A DNA stretch of 64,000 bases from a virus. Every line of letters starts with the position of its first letter. Within the stretch, counting starts at the first letter, position 1. The stretch spans positions 1 to 64,000 of IMG/VR virus record IMGVR_UViG_3300042477_000445. One strand, given 5' to 3'. A program made the translations under genes and the position numbers. This document shows positions 54,230-61,562 of the stretch, piece after piece. The notes beneath the pieces are model-generated. The model did no database searches, was not told the DNA's origin, and worked only from the letters and a program-made list of their open reading frames with translations.

Positions 54230-54472
54230 ATGGCAAACAAGAGAGTTAATGTCGAAGTTAAACTAAGACTAGGCGAACATCAAGATAAAATGATCAAAAG
54301 ATTTCTTAATAAAGTTAAGAAAGAAAAGATTGTTGAAGAGTTACAAAATAGAAGATATTATGAAACTCCAACAGCAAAAAGATCAAGATTGAAGAATCGT
54401 AGAAAGAAAGTACTTGCTAAACTTCGTAGAGAAAGAGAAGCAATCGACAGACCAAAAGAAAAGAAAGATTAA
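54230..54472 (+). CDS. ribosomal protein bS21 homolog
   Basis: The 80 residues begin MANKRVNVEVKLRLGEHQDK, followed by MIKRFLNKVKKEKIVEELQN and RRYYETPTAKRSR, and end in a Lys/Arg-rich tail. The order of a beta-strand, then a helix with RF.KKV.KE.I..EL..R.YYE.P..KR matches bS21, the small-subunit protein that contacts the 3' end of 16S rRNA. bS21 is known to be carried by some aquatic phages. A phage copy could replace the host protein on the 30S subunit and change initiation. It is unexpected in the middle of a head-gene operon. The gene could in principle be a nucleic-acid-binding relative with another role. Confidence 0.75.
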   Translation: MANKRVNVEVKLRLGEHQDKMIKRFLNKVKKEKIVEELQNRRYYETPTAKRSRLKNRRKKVLAKLRREREAIDRPKEKKD

Positions 54473-54481
54473 ACTATTTAT
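54473..54481 (+). promoter_or_regulatory. candidate phage late promoter box
   Basis: ACTATTTAT overlaps the end of the bS21-like stop region and lies 30 bases upstream of the ATG at 54503, with AGGAG between. It starts the transcript for the decoration-like protein. Confidence 0.65.
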
Positions 54482-54502
54482 TGGAAACTAGGAGATTAAA
54501 AT

Positions 54503-54931
54503 ATGTCAAATATACAGTGGCCTTATGCTGGGCTTGGAAATGCCCCGTCTTATCAAGTAAGTGGTATTCCATTTGCAACAAGCAGTAATGCAATTCCTGC
54601 TCTTGGCACAGCTCCTTTGCAAATTAGCTTTCCTTATGTAACAAAGAATGTAACAATTCACCTTTTAAATAAAAATAAAAAATTAAGAGTAGGTTTTAGT
54701 CAAAACGGAGTTACTGGTTCTGGAACAAATTATTTTGTAATTGACAGCAATTCTCCTTCTGATCCAATAGTGACTTTTGATGTAAAGTGTTCCTCTGTTT
54801 TTTTATTGAGTGATAGTGCAGACATTTTAACAGGTTCTGTTTATGCAGCATTAACTGGAATACAAACATCCGAGTTACAAGCATCTGGACCAAATGGAGC
54901 AAATTGGTCTGGTTCGTTGGGAGTTGGATAG
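54503..54931 (+). CDS. putative head decoration or small virion protein
   Basis: The 142 residues start MSNIQWPYAGLGNAPSYQVS, a distinctive N-terminus I associate with an uncharacterised structural family in large aquatic phages. The body is beta-sandwich-like (NVTIHLLNKNKKLRVGFSQN, NYFVIDSNSPSDPIVTFDV). It has its own promoter-like box upstream and another downstream, so it is a single-gene late unit made in quantity, which fits a decoration protein. No direct proof. Confidence 0.6.
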   Translation: MSNIQWPYAGLGNAPSYQVSGIPFATSSNAIPALGTAPLQISFPYVTKNVTIHLLNKNKKLRVGFSQNGVTGSGTNYFVIDSNSPSDPIVTFDVKCSSVFLLSDSADILTGSVYAALTGIQTSELQASGPNGANWSGSLGVG

Positions 54932-54937
54932 TATAAT

Positions 54938-54946
54938 ACTATTTAT
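54938..54946 (+). promoter_or_regulatory. candidate phage late promoter box inside a perfect dyad
   Basis: ACTATTTAT is 33 bases upstream of the ATG at 54971, with GTGGAG between. It overlaps a perfect 7-base inverted repeat, GTATAAT (54931-54937) and ATTATAC (54945-54951), so the box is the loop and part of the right arm. The dyad may be chance in AT-rich DNA. Confidence 0.62.
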
Positions 54947-54970
54947 TATACAATAAGTGGAGAAACATAT

Positions 54971-56779
54971 ATGAGTTCAATGTTAGAGCAAGCAATTCTA
55001 GATGCTAAAGAATTAAAAGAAGCAGCAATTAAAAACGCCCAACAGTCCATTATCGAGAAATACTCTAATGAATTTGAAGGTGAGATAGAAAAACTACTAG
55101 AACAAGCCGCTGCTCCAGCTGATCCCGCTGCGGCTGCTCCCGCTGCTGATCCAATGGCCGGTCTTGGTGCTGCTCCTGCGGCTGCTCCTATGCCCGGTAT
55201 GACCATGCCAGGATCTGCTCCTGTTGATCCAGAAAAAGCAAAGTCAGACTCAGATAATAAATCTTCAATGTTTGATAAACTAAATTATGCTTTTAAAGAC
55301 GGAGAAGTAATTGAAGATAAAATTTTCCCAACAGGACTTGTTGAGGTAGATTTAGATTCTTTGTCAGAATTTAGTTTTGAAGATAATAAAAAAACACCAG
55401 AACAAATGGCGTTACAAGAACTTAAAAACCTTTCTCTTAGAGAGCAGATTGAAGAAGAAATGAATGATGACGATGATTATGATTTCGATTCAGATTCTTT
55501 TCCATATGAAGACTCAGAAGAAGAAGATGATGAGAATGAAGAAGAATCAGAAGAAGACGAAGAACTAGACGACGAAGAATTCGAAGATGAAGACGAATTA
55601 GAAATGGACGATGAAGATTTTGAAGATAAAGATATGGAATCCGATTCGGATGAATTAGCAGATTTACAAGATTATAATGATGAAGGTAGTGTTGACCTAG
55701 AAGACGAAGAATCCGATATGGACATTGATATTGAAGACGAAGAGTTTACAGACGACGAAGATATGGAAGATGAAGATCTTTATGGCACAGAAGACGATGT
55801 AGGATTCCACGTTGATTACGATACAGACGAAGAGGATGAAGAATCCGAAGAAGACTATAATCCAGACGCTGACGTAGAAGATTTTGAAGATGAAGAGTCA
55901 GAAGAAGATGTAGACGAAGAAGAAGAGGACTCCGAGGAAGACGAAGAGGACGAAGAATATTATTATGACGACGAAGAGGAAGATTCTGAGGAAGACGAAG
56001 AAGATTCCGAAGAGGACGATGAGGAAGAATCAGAGGACGAGGAAGAAGATTTAGATGAAGCAAGAGATTTAACAGATAAAGAAAAGTCTAAACTTGACGA
56101 TATTATTTCAAGATTAGAGAGAGCCTCTAAGTCTATCGAAAAAGGTAGTGCAAAGAATATGGTTGATGCTTCTGCTCGTCAACTAAAAGATCTACTAGAT
56201 TCTCTTAAGGGTTCGGATAAAGAAGAACTACAAGAAGCTATTAAACTTGATTGGAAGAGATCTGGTCAAAGATCTCCATTCACCGGTATGTTTAAAGAAG
56301 AGGCAGAGCATGATTACATGCTAGAGCAAGTTCAAGCACAAATTGAAGCATTAGAACAAGAAGTCGAAGAACTTCAAGAATCTAATAAAAAACTAAAAAG
56401 TGGTTTAAAAGAGTCAATTAATCTTGTTGAAAATTTAACTGATAAAGTTAAAAAATATGAACAAAAATTGCACGAATCAAGATTATTGAATTATAAGCTA
56501 CTATATACTAATAAGGCGCTATCAGATAGTTCCCTAAATGGACAGCAAAAAAATAAAATTGCTGAATCTATTGACGGTGCCAAGACAGCTGAAGAAGTAA
56601 AATTGCTTTATGAAACATTAAAAAGCACAATGCGGGATGGAACCAGTAGAAGTACACCCAAATCATTGAGCGAGGCAGTTGAAAGACGTTCTTCTTCACT
56701 TTTGCTAAGAGGCTCTCGTGCGGAGCCTAAGAAGCAAGATGATTTTGCTGAACGTATGAAACGGTTAGCAGGTTTATAA
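54971..56779 (+). CDS. prohead core/scaffold protein, gp22-like, with long acidic region
   Basis: The protein has 602 residues. The N-terminus (SSMLEQAILDAKELKEAAIK) is an acidic helix as in T4 core proteins. An Ala/Pro/Gly-rich linker (about residues 46-80) follows, then an extremely Asp/Glu-rich region at about 160-362. The C-terminal 200 residues are coiled coil (EQVQAQIEALEQEVEELQES) and end NDDFAERMKRLAGL-like, matching the end of scaffold proteins that contact gp23. It sits immediately before the capsid gene, as gp22 does in T4. It is much longer than gp22 (269) because of the acidic block. Confidence 0.82.
   Translation: MSSMLEQAILDAKELKEAAIKNAQQSIIEKYSNEFEGEIEKLLEQAAAPADPAAAAPAADPMAGLGAAPAAAPMPGMTMPGSAPVDPEKAKSDSDNKSSMFDKLNYAFKDGEVIEDKIFPTGLVEVDLDSLSEFSFEDNKKTPEQMALQELKNLSLREQIEEEMNDDDDYDFDSDSFPYEDSEEEDDENEEESEEDEELDDEEFEDEDELEMDDEDFEDKDMESDSDELADLQDYNDEGSVDLEDEESDMDIDIEDEEFTDDEDMEDEDLYGTEDDVGFHVDYDTDEEDEESEEDYNPDADVEDFEDEESEEDVDEEEEDSEEDEEDEEYYYDDEEEDSEEDEEDSEEDDEEESEDEEEDLDEARDLTDKEKSKLDDIISRLERASKSIEKGSAKNMVDASARQLKDLLDSLKGSDKEELQEAIKLDWKRSGQRSPFTGMFKEEAEHDYMLEQVQAQIEALEQEVEELQESNKKLKSGLKESINLVENLTDKVKKYEQKLHESRLLNYKLLYTNKALSDSSLNGQQKNKIAESIDGAKTAEEVKLLYETLKSTMRDGTSRSTPKSLSEAVERRSSSLLLRGSRAEPKKQDDFAERMKRLAGL
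55450..56058 (+). repeat. Asp/Glu-rich low-complexity coding stretch
   Basis: About 200 codons, mostly GAA, GAC, GAT and GAG, encode runs such as DEEEDSEEDEEDEE. The DNA forms many imperfect GAAGAC/GAAGAT repeats and produces long Leu/Arg-rich phantom frames on the other strand. In the protein it is probably a disordered polyanion inside the prohead. Confidence 0.85.
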
Positions 56780-56810
56780 TTAACTTAACTTTAACAAAGG
56801 AGAAAACACA

Positions 56811-58640
56811 ATGGCAAGTATAGTCGAAAGATTAACAGAAAATATTGTTGAAAGAAATCTCCTTCGTGAAGGCGCTGCCCTCTCAAAGAAATGGGAAAGA
56901 ACAGGTCTTCTAGAAGGAATCGATAGTGAGATGACAAAGACAACCATGTCTCGTCTTCTCGAAAATCAAGCAAAGGAACTACTCCGCGAAGCTTCCACAA
57001 TGTCCGCAGGTGACGTTGAAGGTTTCGCAGCAGTTGCATTCCCAATTGTTAGACGCGTATTCGGTGGTCTAATTGCAAATGAACTCGTTGCAGTTCAACC
57101 AATGAGCCTCCCAAGCGGTCTAATCTTCTTCCTTGATTTTACCTATAGCAATGACACAGGAAACAAAACATTCGCTGGTGCAGTCGGTGGCCAATCTATT
57201 TACGGCGGTAACGTTGTAGCTAGCCAAATCACTGGTGGTGTTAGCTTAACTGGTGTTGATGCAAGTGGCGTACAAAACCTAGAAAAGAGCTTCTACTCTT
57301 TAAATAACGGTTTCTCAAGCGTAACTGGCTCAAGAGTGCTTAATCATTCTTGGAATTATGGCAACGCTGGTAAGGCTGGTGCATCTTCTACGGTTGTTGT
57401 TTACCAAACTTCCAGCTGGACAGACGTTGGTCTATCAACTGCTACAGGTAGTTCATTAACTGGCTCAACAGATGCAGCGTTCGTCGCATACGATCCAGAT
57501 GTTCTTGCAGACACTTCTGCTTTAACATACCAAAAATTAAGACTATTCTTTGATTTGGGAACTTGGAATCAACTAGATAGAAATAATCTAGTAGCAATCA
57601 ACATTACTGGTTCAACAATTTCTGGTTCATTGGTTAGAAGACTAACTAAATTGGGTCCAGTAAGCCAATCTTTAGATGTAGTTGTTAAAACAGATGCTGG
57701 TGCTCCAATTTCAGAAGTTGGTGTTGCCCCATCTATTGCATCAACAACTTTTGCAATTAGGGATACATTAACAACTGGTAATTCTATAGGTTCTGTTCTT
57801 ACCGATCTATATGGTCTAGAAGGCGCTGGATCTGGTTCAACATTGAATGGTCAGGATATTCCTGGGGCTAACTTTACAATTCCAGAGATTGACATCAAAG
57901 TTGATAGCATCGCTGTAACAGCTCAAACCAAGAAACTCAAGGCCAAGTGGTCACCAGAATTAGGTCAAGACCTAAATGCTTACCATAATCTTGACGCCGA
58001 AGTTGAGTTAACAAGCATCCTCTCCGAGCACGTTGCTCTTGAAATCGATCAAGAAATCCTCAACGATCTCGTTAAGGGTGCAACAGCTGGTACTAAGTAC
58101 TGGAGCCGTAGACCAGGTAAGTTTGTCAACCGTGACACAGGTGCAAGCATCACATCAGTTGGTGCCCCACCAGACTTCACAGGTAATGTCAGCATGTGGT
58201 ATGAAACACTCATTGAAACAATCAATGACGTTTCTGCTCAAATCCACAGAAAGACAAGACGTGGTGGTGCAAACTTCCTCGTAACTTCACCAGAAGTTGC
58301 TAACCTCCTAGAGTTCACCTCTGGTTTCCGCGCTGATGTCAGCATGGAAGACCTAAAGGGCGGTTCAGTTGGCGCAGTCAAGGCTGGTAGCCTCAGCAAG
58401 AAGTTTGATCTTTATGTTGATCCATATTTCCCACGCAACCTAATCCTAGTTGGTCGTAGAGGCAAGGCATTCCTCGAAAGCGGTTATGTCTACGCTCCAT
58501 ACGTCCCACTAATGATTACACCAACAATCTTCGGTACAGAAGACTTTGTACCAAGAAAGGGTCTAATGACTCGCTACGCCAAGAAGATGGTTCGTCCAGA
58601 CATGTATGGCCTAGTAGTTTGCCAAGACCTAATTGGTTAA
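56811..58640 (+). CDS. major capsid protein, gp23-like
   Basis: The protein has 609 residues; T4 gp23 has 521. The N-terminus has the LLREGAALSKKWERTGLLEG leader and ENQAKELLREASTM, whose LRE-Ala junction (Glu60/Ala61) fits cleavage by the gp21-type protease at the same place as in T4 (Glu65). VEGFAAVAFPIVRRVFGGLIA and then NELVAVQPMSLPSGLIFFLDF are the best conserved gp23 segments. The end has LMTRYAKKMVRPDMYGLVV. The ribosome site AAAGGAG is strong, and both ends of the gene use more C-ending codons than its neighbours, as expected for very high expression. An intrinsic terminator follows. Confidence 0.96.
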   Translation: MASIVERLTENIVERNLLREGAALSKKWERTGLLEGIDSEMTKTTMSRLLENQAKELLREASTMSAGDVEGFAAVAFPIVRRVFGGLIANELVAVQPMSLPSGLIFFLDFTYSNDTGNKTFAGAVGGQSIYGGNVVASQITGGVSLTGVDASGVQNLEKSFYSLNNGFSSVTGSRVLNHSWNYGNAGKAGASSTVVVYQTSSWTDVGLSTATGSSLTGSTDAAFVAYDPDVLADTSALTYQKLRLFFDLGTWNQLDRNNLVAINITGSTISGSLVRRLTKLGPVSQSLDVVVKTDAGAPISEVGVAPSIASTTFAIRDTLTTGNSIGSVLTDLYGLEGAGSGSTLNGQDIPGANFTIPEIDIKVDSIAVTAQTKKLKAKWSPELGQDLNAYHNLDAEVELTSILSEHVALEIDQEILNDLVKGATAGTKYWSRRPGKFVNRDTGASITSVGAPPDFTGNVSMWYETLIETINDVSAQIHRKTRRGGANFLVTSPEVANLLEFTSGFRADVSMEDLKGGSVGAVKAGSLSKKFDLYVDPYFPRNLILVGRRGKAFLESGYVYAPYVPLMITPTIFGTEDFVPRKGLMTRYAKKMVRPDMYGLVVCQDLIG

Positions 58641-58663
58641 TCAACTAAGGGTTAATTAAGCAG

Positions 58664-58697
58664 AACCCCTGTCAGGGAAACTTGACAGGGGTTTTGT
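58664..58697 (+). terminator. intrinsic terminator after the major capsid gene
   Basis: AACCCCTGTCA (58664-58674) pairs with TGACAGGGGTT (58683-58693) around an 8-base loop, an 11-base perfect stem ending in TTTTG. It is the strongest hairpin seen in the window and isolates the capsid transcript from the envelope-protein genes. Confidence 0.92.
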
Positions 58698-58708
58698 GTT
58701 TCTGATAA

Positions 58709-58717
58709 ACTATTTAT
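58709..58717 (+). promoter_or_regulatory. candidate phage late promoter box for the envelope cassette
   Basis: ACTATTTAT follows the capsid terminator by 12 bases and lies 23 bases upstream of the ATG at 58732, with AAGGAG between. The box links the lipoprotein genes to the same late programme as the head genes. Confidence 0.65.
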
Positions 58718-58731
58718 CAAAAGGAGAAACT

Positions 58732-60603
58732 ATGAAAAAACTTTTATTATCTTTATTATTGTTGACTGCATGTGGCGACGATTTAGGTTGGGAACACAAA
58801 GAAACAAAACACGATTGTGCTGATGCAGTTGTTGGAGACAGCGGTGTTTGTAATTTATGTCAAGACGTAACGGAGACAAAAGATGAGCAATCTGGAACAG
58901 AAGAAGTTGTTAGCGATGTTGCTGACAGTACCCAAAGTGACGTTCTCGCTGACAGTGGGAGCGATGACGCTGACGTTTCTGTCCCTGATGGCGTTACAGG
59001 AACGGACACAGAAGATACGCAAGATGCACAAGATGTACCAGAAGATGTAACTCAGGACGTTGCTCCACCACCAGAATGTGTTACGGCGACCGATTGTGTC
59101 GTTATAGCTTTGCCTTGTGTGGCACCAGATTGCCAAGAAGGTAAGTGTGTTAAAGTTCCATTTGATACACCATGTTCCGATAATAATGAATGTACGGCAG
59201 GCGATCAATGCCAACTTGGTGTATGTGTTGCTGGTATTCAAATTAATTGTGACGATCTAGAATCTTGCACATTAGATTCTTGCGAGGCAGATAAAGGTTG
59301 CGTACATTTGCCAGTTGATGCAACTTGTGTCGATGGAGATGGTTGCACCGCAGAAGATATTTGCAAAGATGGTAAATGTGTAGGCGGTAAACCATTTAAT
59401 TGCGATGATGGAAATGTTTGCACAGATGATACTTGCGAGACATTTGGTAAGGATGAAATTCATGTTTGTAATCATTTGCCAAATCAAGCGACTTGTACAG
59501 ACAACGATGTTTGCACATTAGATGATGCCTGTGAGGGTGTTGTTTGCAAATCAAAAGCAGTTGCTATTTGTGATGATAATAATGTTTGTACAGACAATAC
59601 TTGCGATCCAGCAAATGGTTGTGTTTATTTAGCAAATGTAGCAACTTGTACCGACAATGACGCTTGTACTGTGAATGATTTATGCTCCGAAACTGTTTGT
59701 AAATCTGGATTAGTATTAAGTTGTGCAGATAATAATGAATGTACAACTGATCTATGCAAGTCAGAATCAGGTTGTTATTTTGAGAATAACACAAATGTTT
59801 GTAGCGATAATAATGTTTGTAGCATTGACGATAAGTGTGAGGCAGGATCATGTATTGCTGGCGCTCAAAAGGTTTGTGATGACGCTAATCTTTGCACCGT
59901 TGATTCATGTGATGCTGTAAATGGATGTGCTTCCGTAAATGCTGTTGATGGTACAAAATGTGCTGAAGGCGTCTGTAAAGACGGCTCTTGTGCTTGTGTA
60001 AGCGGGTTTGGCTGTGCTTTGCCTGCCTTCGTATATACTGGCGATGTGACTGCTGGTATGTTAGGAGGAATGGGTGGTGGTGTCGGTCCAAAGATGGGTT
60101 GCCCTGCTACTGATGTTTTAATCGGTTTAGGTTTTGATTTCAGTAATGGTCAAAAAACAGCCACTAGAACAACTGCCGTTTGTGGTAAAGTTACAATTGA
60201 ACAAAATGGAACTGTCATAACAACTCAAACAACTACACAAAAATCAGGTGGTTCTGGATGTTTTGGTTGGGATCCTTCAACTCCAACTCCGCTTGTAGTT
60301 TGCAAGAGTGGTTGGGCTGTTGTTGGTATTAAAGGCAAAAAACCCGGAGGCACTCTATTCAATTCTGTAAAAGTTGTTTGTGGTAAACTCGATGTTGCTG
60401 GCAAACCAACTGGCGAGACAGAAGTTTTAAATGTAGAAGGAACACTAGGCTCAGGTGTTGATCAAGAAGTATTATGCCCAGAAAAAACAATTGCTCGTTA
60501 TTTTGAGACAAGAGCTGGTTGTGGGCAAGATGCTTTGACTATGTATTGTGCTACTGCAACACCAGATTGTACTGGTCAAGAATTAATTTGTAAGGATTTA
60601 TAA
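58732..60603 (+). CDS. exported Cys-rich repeat lipoprotein with lectin-like C-terminus
   Basis: I choose the ATG at 58732 (AAGGAG upstream, signal peptide at once), giving 623 residues. MKKLLLSLLLLTAC is a lipoprotein signal with lipobox LTAC, and Gly at +2 suggests outer-membrane sorting. An Asp/Val/Thr-rich linker (about 50-120) precedes five repeats of about 50 residues (146-405) with CxDNNxCTxxDxC and CDDxNxCTxDxCDxxxGC units, the Dictyostelium CTDC type common in Myxococcota. The last 200 residues hold three similar blocks (C...VLIGLGF...VCGK; VCKSGWAVVGIKG...VVCGK; LCPEKTIARYF...YCA) that resemble a three-fold beta-prism lectin. Location: cell surface of a Gram-negative host. Role unknown. 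Confidence 0.8.
   Translation: MKKLLLSLLLLTACGDDLGWEHKETKHDCADAVVGDSGVCNLCQDVTETKDEQSGTEEVVSDVADSTQSDVLADSGSDDADVSVPDGVTGTDTEDTQDAQDVPEDVTQDVAPPPECVTATDCVVIALPCVAPDCQEGKCVKVPFDTPCSDNNECTAGDQCQLGVCVAGIQINCDDLESCTLDSCEADKGCVHLPVDATCVDGDGCTAEDICKDGKCVGGKPFNCDDGNVCTDDTCETFGKDEIHVCNHLPNQATCTDNDVCTLDDACEGVVCKSKAVAICDDNNVCTDNTCDPANGCVYLANVATCTDNDACTVNDLCSETVCKSGLVLSCADNNECTTDLCKSESGCYFENNTNVCSDNNVCSIDDKCEAGSCIAGAQKVCDDANLCTVDSCDAVNGCASVNAVDGTKCAEGVCKDGSCACVSGFGCALPAFVYTGDVTAGMLGGMGGGVGPKMGCPATDVLIGLGFDFSNGQKTATRTTAVCGKVTIEQNGTVITTQTTTQKSGGSGCFGWDPSTPTPLVVCKSGWAVVGIKGKKPGGTLFNSVKVVCGKLDVAGKPTGETEVLNVEGTLGSGVDQEVLCPEKTIARYFETRAGCGQDALTMYCATATPDCTGQELICKDL
59170..59950 (+). repeat. five tandem Cys-rich (CTDC-type) repeats
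   Basis: Five units of about 150 bases encode the pattern C(S/T/V)DxxxCTxxDxCxxxxCxxG...CDDxNxCTxDxCxxxxGC. The units start near 59170, 59326, 59494, 59644 and 59797. They have drifted in DNA sequence but keep all cysteines, so the repeat is under selection at protein level. All the cysteines are expected to be disulphide-bonded outside the cytoplasm. Confidence 0.8.
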
Positions 60604-60605
60604 CA

Positions 60606-61556
60606 ATGAAAAAACTGCTCTTAACTCTCTTTTTATTACTATTATCAAATACTGCCAATGCTTGGGAAGCAACAGTTGGGCTTGGTGGCTATGGTAGGAT
60701 TTTTGACGAAAAGGATCAGTTAGGAGCAGTTTCAAAACATGAAAGTTTAATTCCAGAATTTTCAGGTGGGTTGGCATTGAATGGATCATTTCTGTTTGAT
60801 GCCAGCCCTTCTTTTAGAATTGGTCCAGATTTAATGCTTGGATACGGCTGGTTGTCTGCCCAAGTAAATGAAAGGTTTGGAACAAGTTTGCAAAATCAAA
60901 CTATTATTACCTCTCTAAATGTTCAGTATCAAATTTATGATTTTAGAGTTTCTGTAAAGCCCGGCTTTGTTGTCAATACTCTAACCGCTGGATACACAGA
61001 TAAAATTGACTCTGACACAGGTTTCTCTTCGTCCTTAAGATTTTCAACGGATCTATTTTCATCAGCAAGATTTTTTTTTGAGCCACAGGTTTTATTCTCT
61101 CCCTCTGTAGAATCAAAGAATTCTTTTGTTCCATCGTATAGTTTAACTTTGGGCTTTGAAAAAATCTTTTCGCCAAAGAAGGTTCCTGCTCCCGTTGTGG
61201 AGAAACCAGTAGAAGTAAAGCCAGCAGTGAAAACACCAGAACCAGTTGTTGAACCTATTAAACTTCCAGAACCAGCAACCCCAGTTAAGCAACCAGATCC
61301 ACCAGTTAAAGTTGAGGAAACTAAAGTAGAACCTCAATTAAATGTTGAGTCAAAAGGATACTTGGAAAACATATTAAAGGTTCATAAAGTATTAAAATCA
61401 TCCATTAAAATAATTTATAGTGAAGATAAGATTCTTAAAGAAAAGGCAGAAAAATTAGCAACTTGGTTTGCAGAGCGTGGAGTAAGTAAAGAAGATATTG
61501 TTCTAACAAACACGCTTGAAACAAAAGGCATAAGAATAGAAATTCTCAAAAAGTAG
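60606..61556 (+). CDS. outer-membrane beta-barrel protein with degenerate OmpA-like C-terminus
   Basis: The protein has 316 residues. The signal peptide is KKLLLTLFLLLLSNTANA, probably cut before WEATVGLGG. Residues 20-195 alternate short amphipathic strands (SGGLALNGSFLFDAS, RVSVKPGFVVNTLTAGYT, SYSLTLGFEKIF), which suits an 8-stranded barrel. A Pro/Val/Lys-rich linker (about 196-245) reaches a C-terminal part with KEKAEKLATWFAERGVSKED and IVLTNTLETKGIRIEI, resembling the end of an OmpA peptidoglycan-binding domain but lacking its usual Asp and Arg pair. It lies 2 bases behind the Cys-rich lipoprotein gene, so the two are co-translated. Confidence 0.72.
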   Translation: MKKLLLTLFLLLLSNTANAWEATVGLGGYGRIFDEKDQLGAVSKHESLIPEFSGGLALNGSFLFDASPSFRIGPDLMLGYGWLSAQVNERFGTSLQNQTIITSLNVQYQIYDFRVSVKPGFVVNTLTAGYTDKIDSDTGFSSSLRFSTDLFSSARFFFEPQVLFSPSVESKNSFVPSYSLTLGFEKIFSPKKVPAPVVEKPVEVKPAVKTPEPVVEPIKLPEPATPVKQPDPPVKVEETKVEPQLNVESKGYLENILKVHKVLKSSIKIIYSEDKILKEKAEKLATWFAERGVSKEDIVLTNTLETKGIRIEILKK

Positions 61557-61562
61557 GATAAT

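Noticed and set aside
55746-56063. Minus-strand frame of 105 Leu/Arg-rich residues opposite the scaffold gene
   Set aside because: It is the mirror of the GAA/GAC repeat tract; no ribosome site, and its composition is set by the acidic block on the + strand.
58855-59851. Several minus-strand frames opposite the Cys-rich repeats
   Set aside because: They arise from the repeated TGT/GAT pattern read backwards; the + strand frame has a signal peptide, conserved Cys spacing and a ribosome site.
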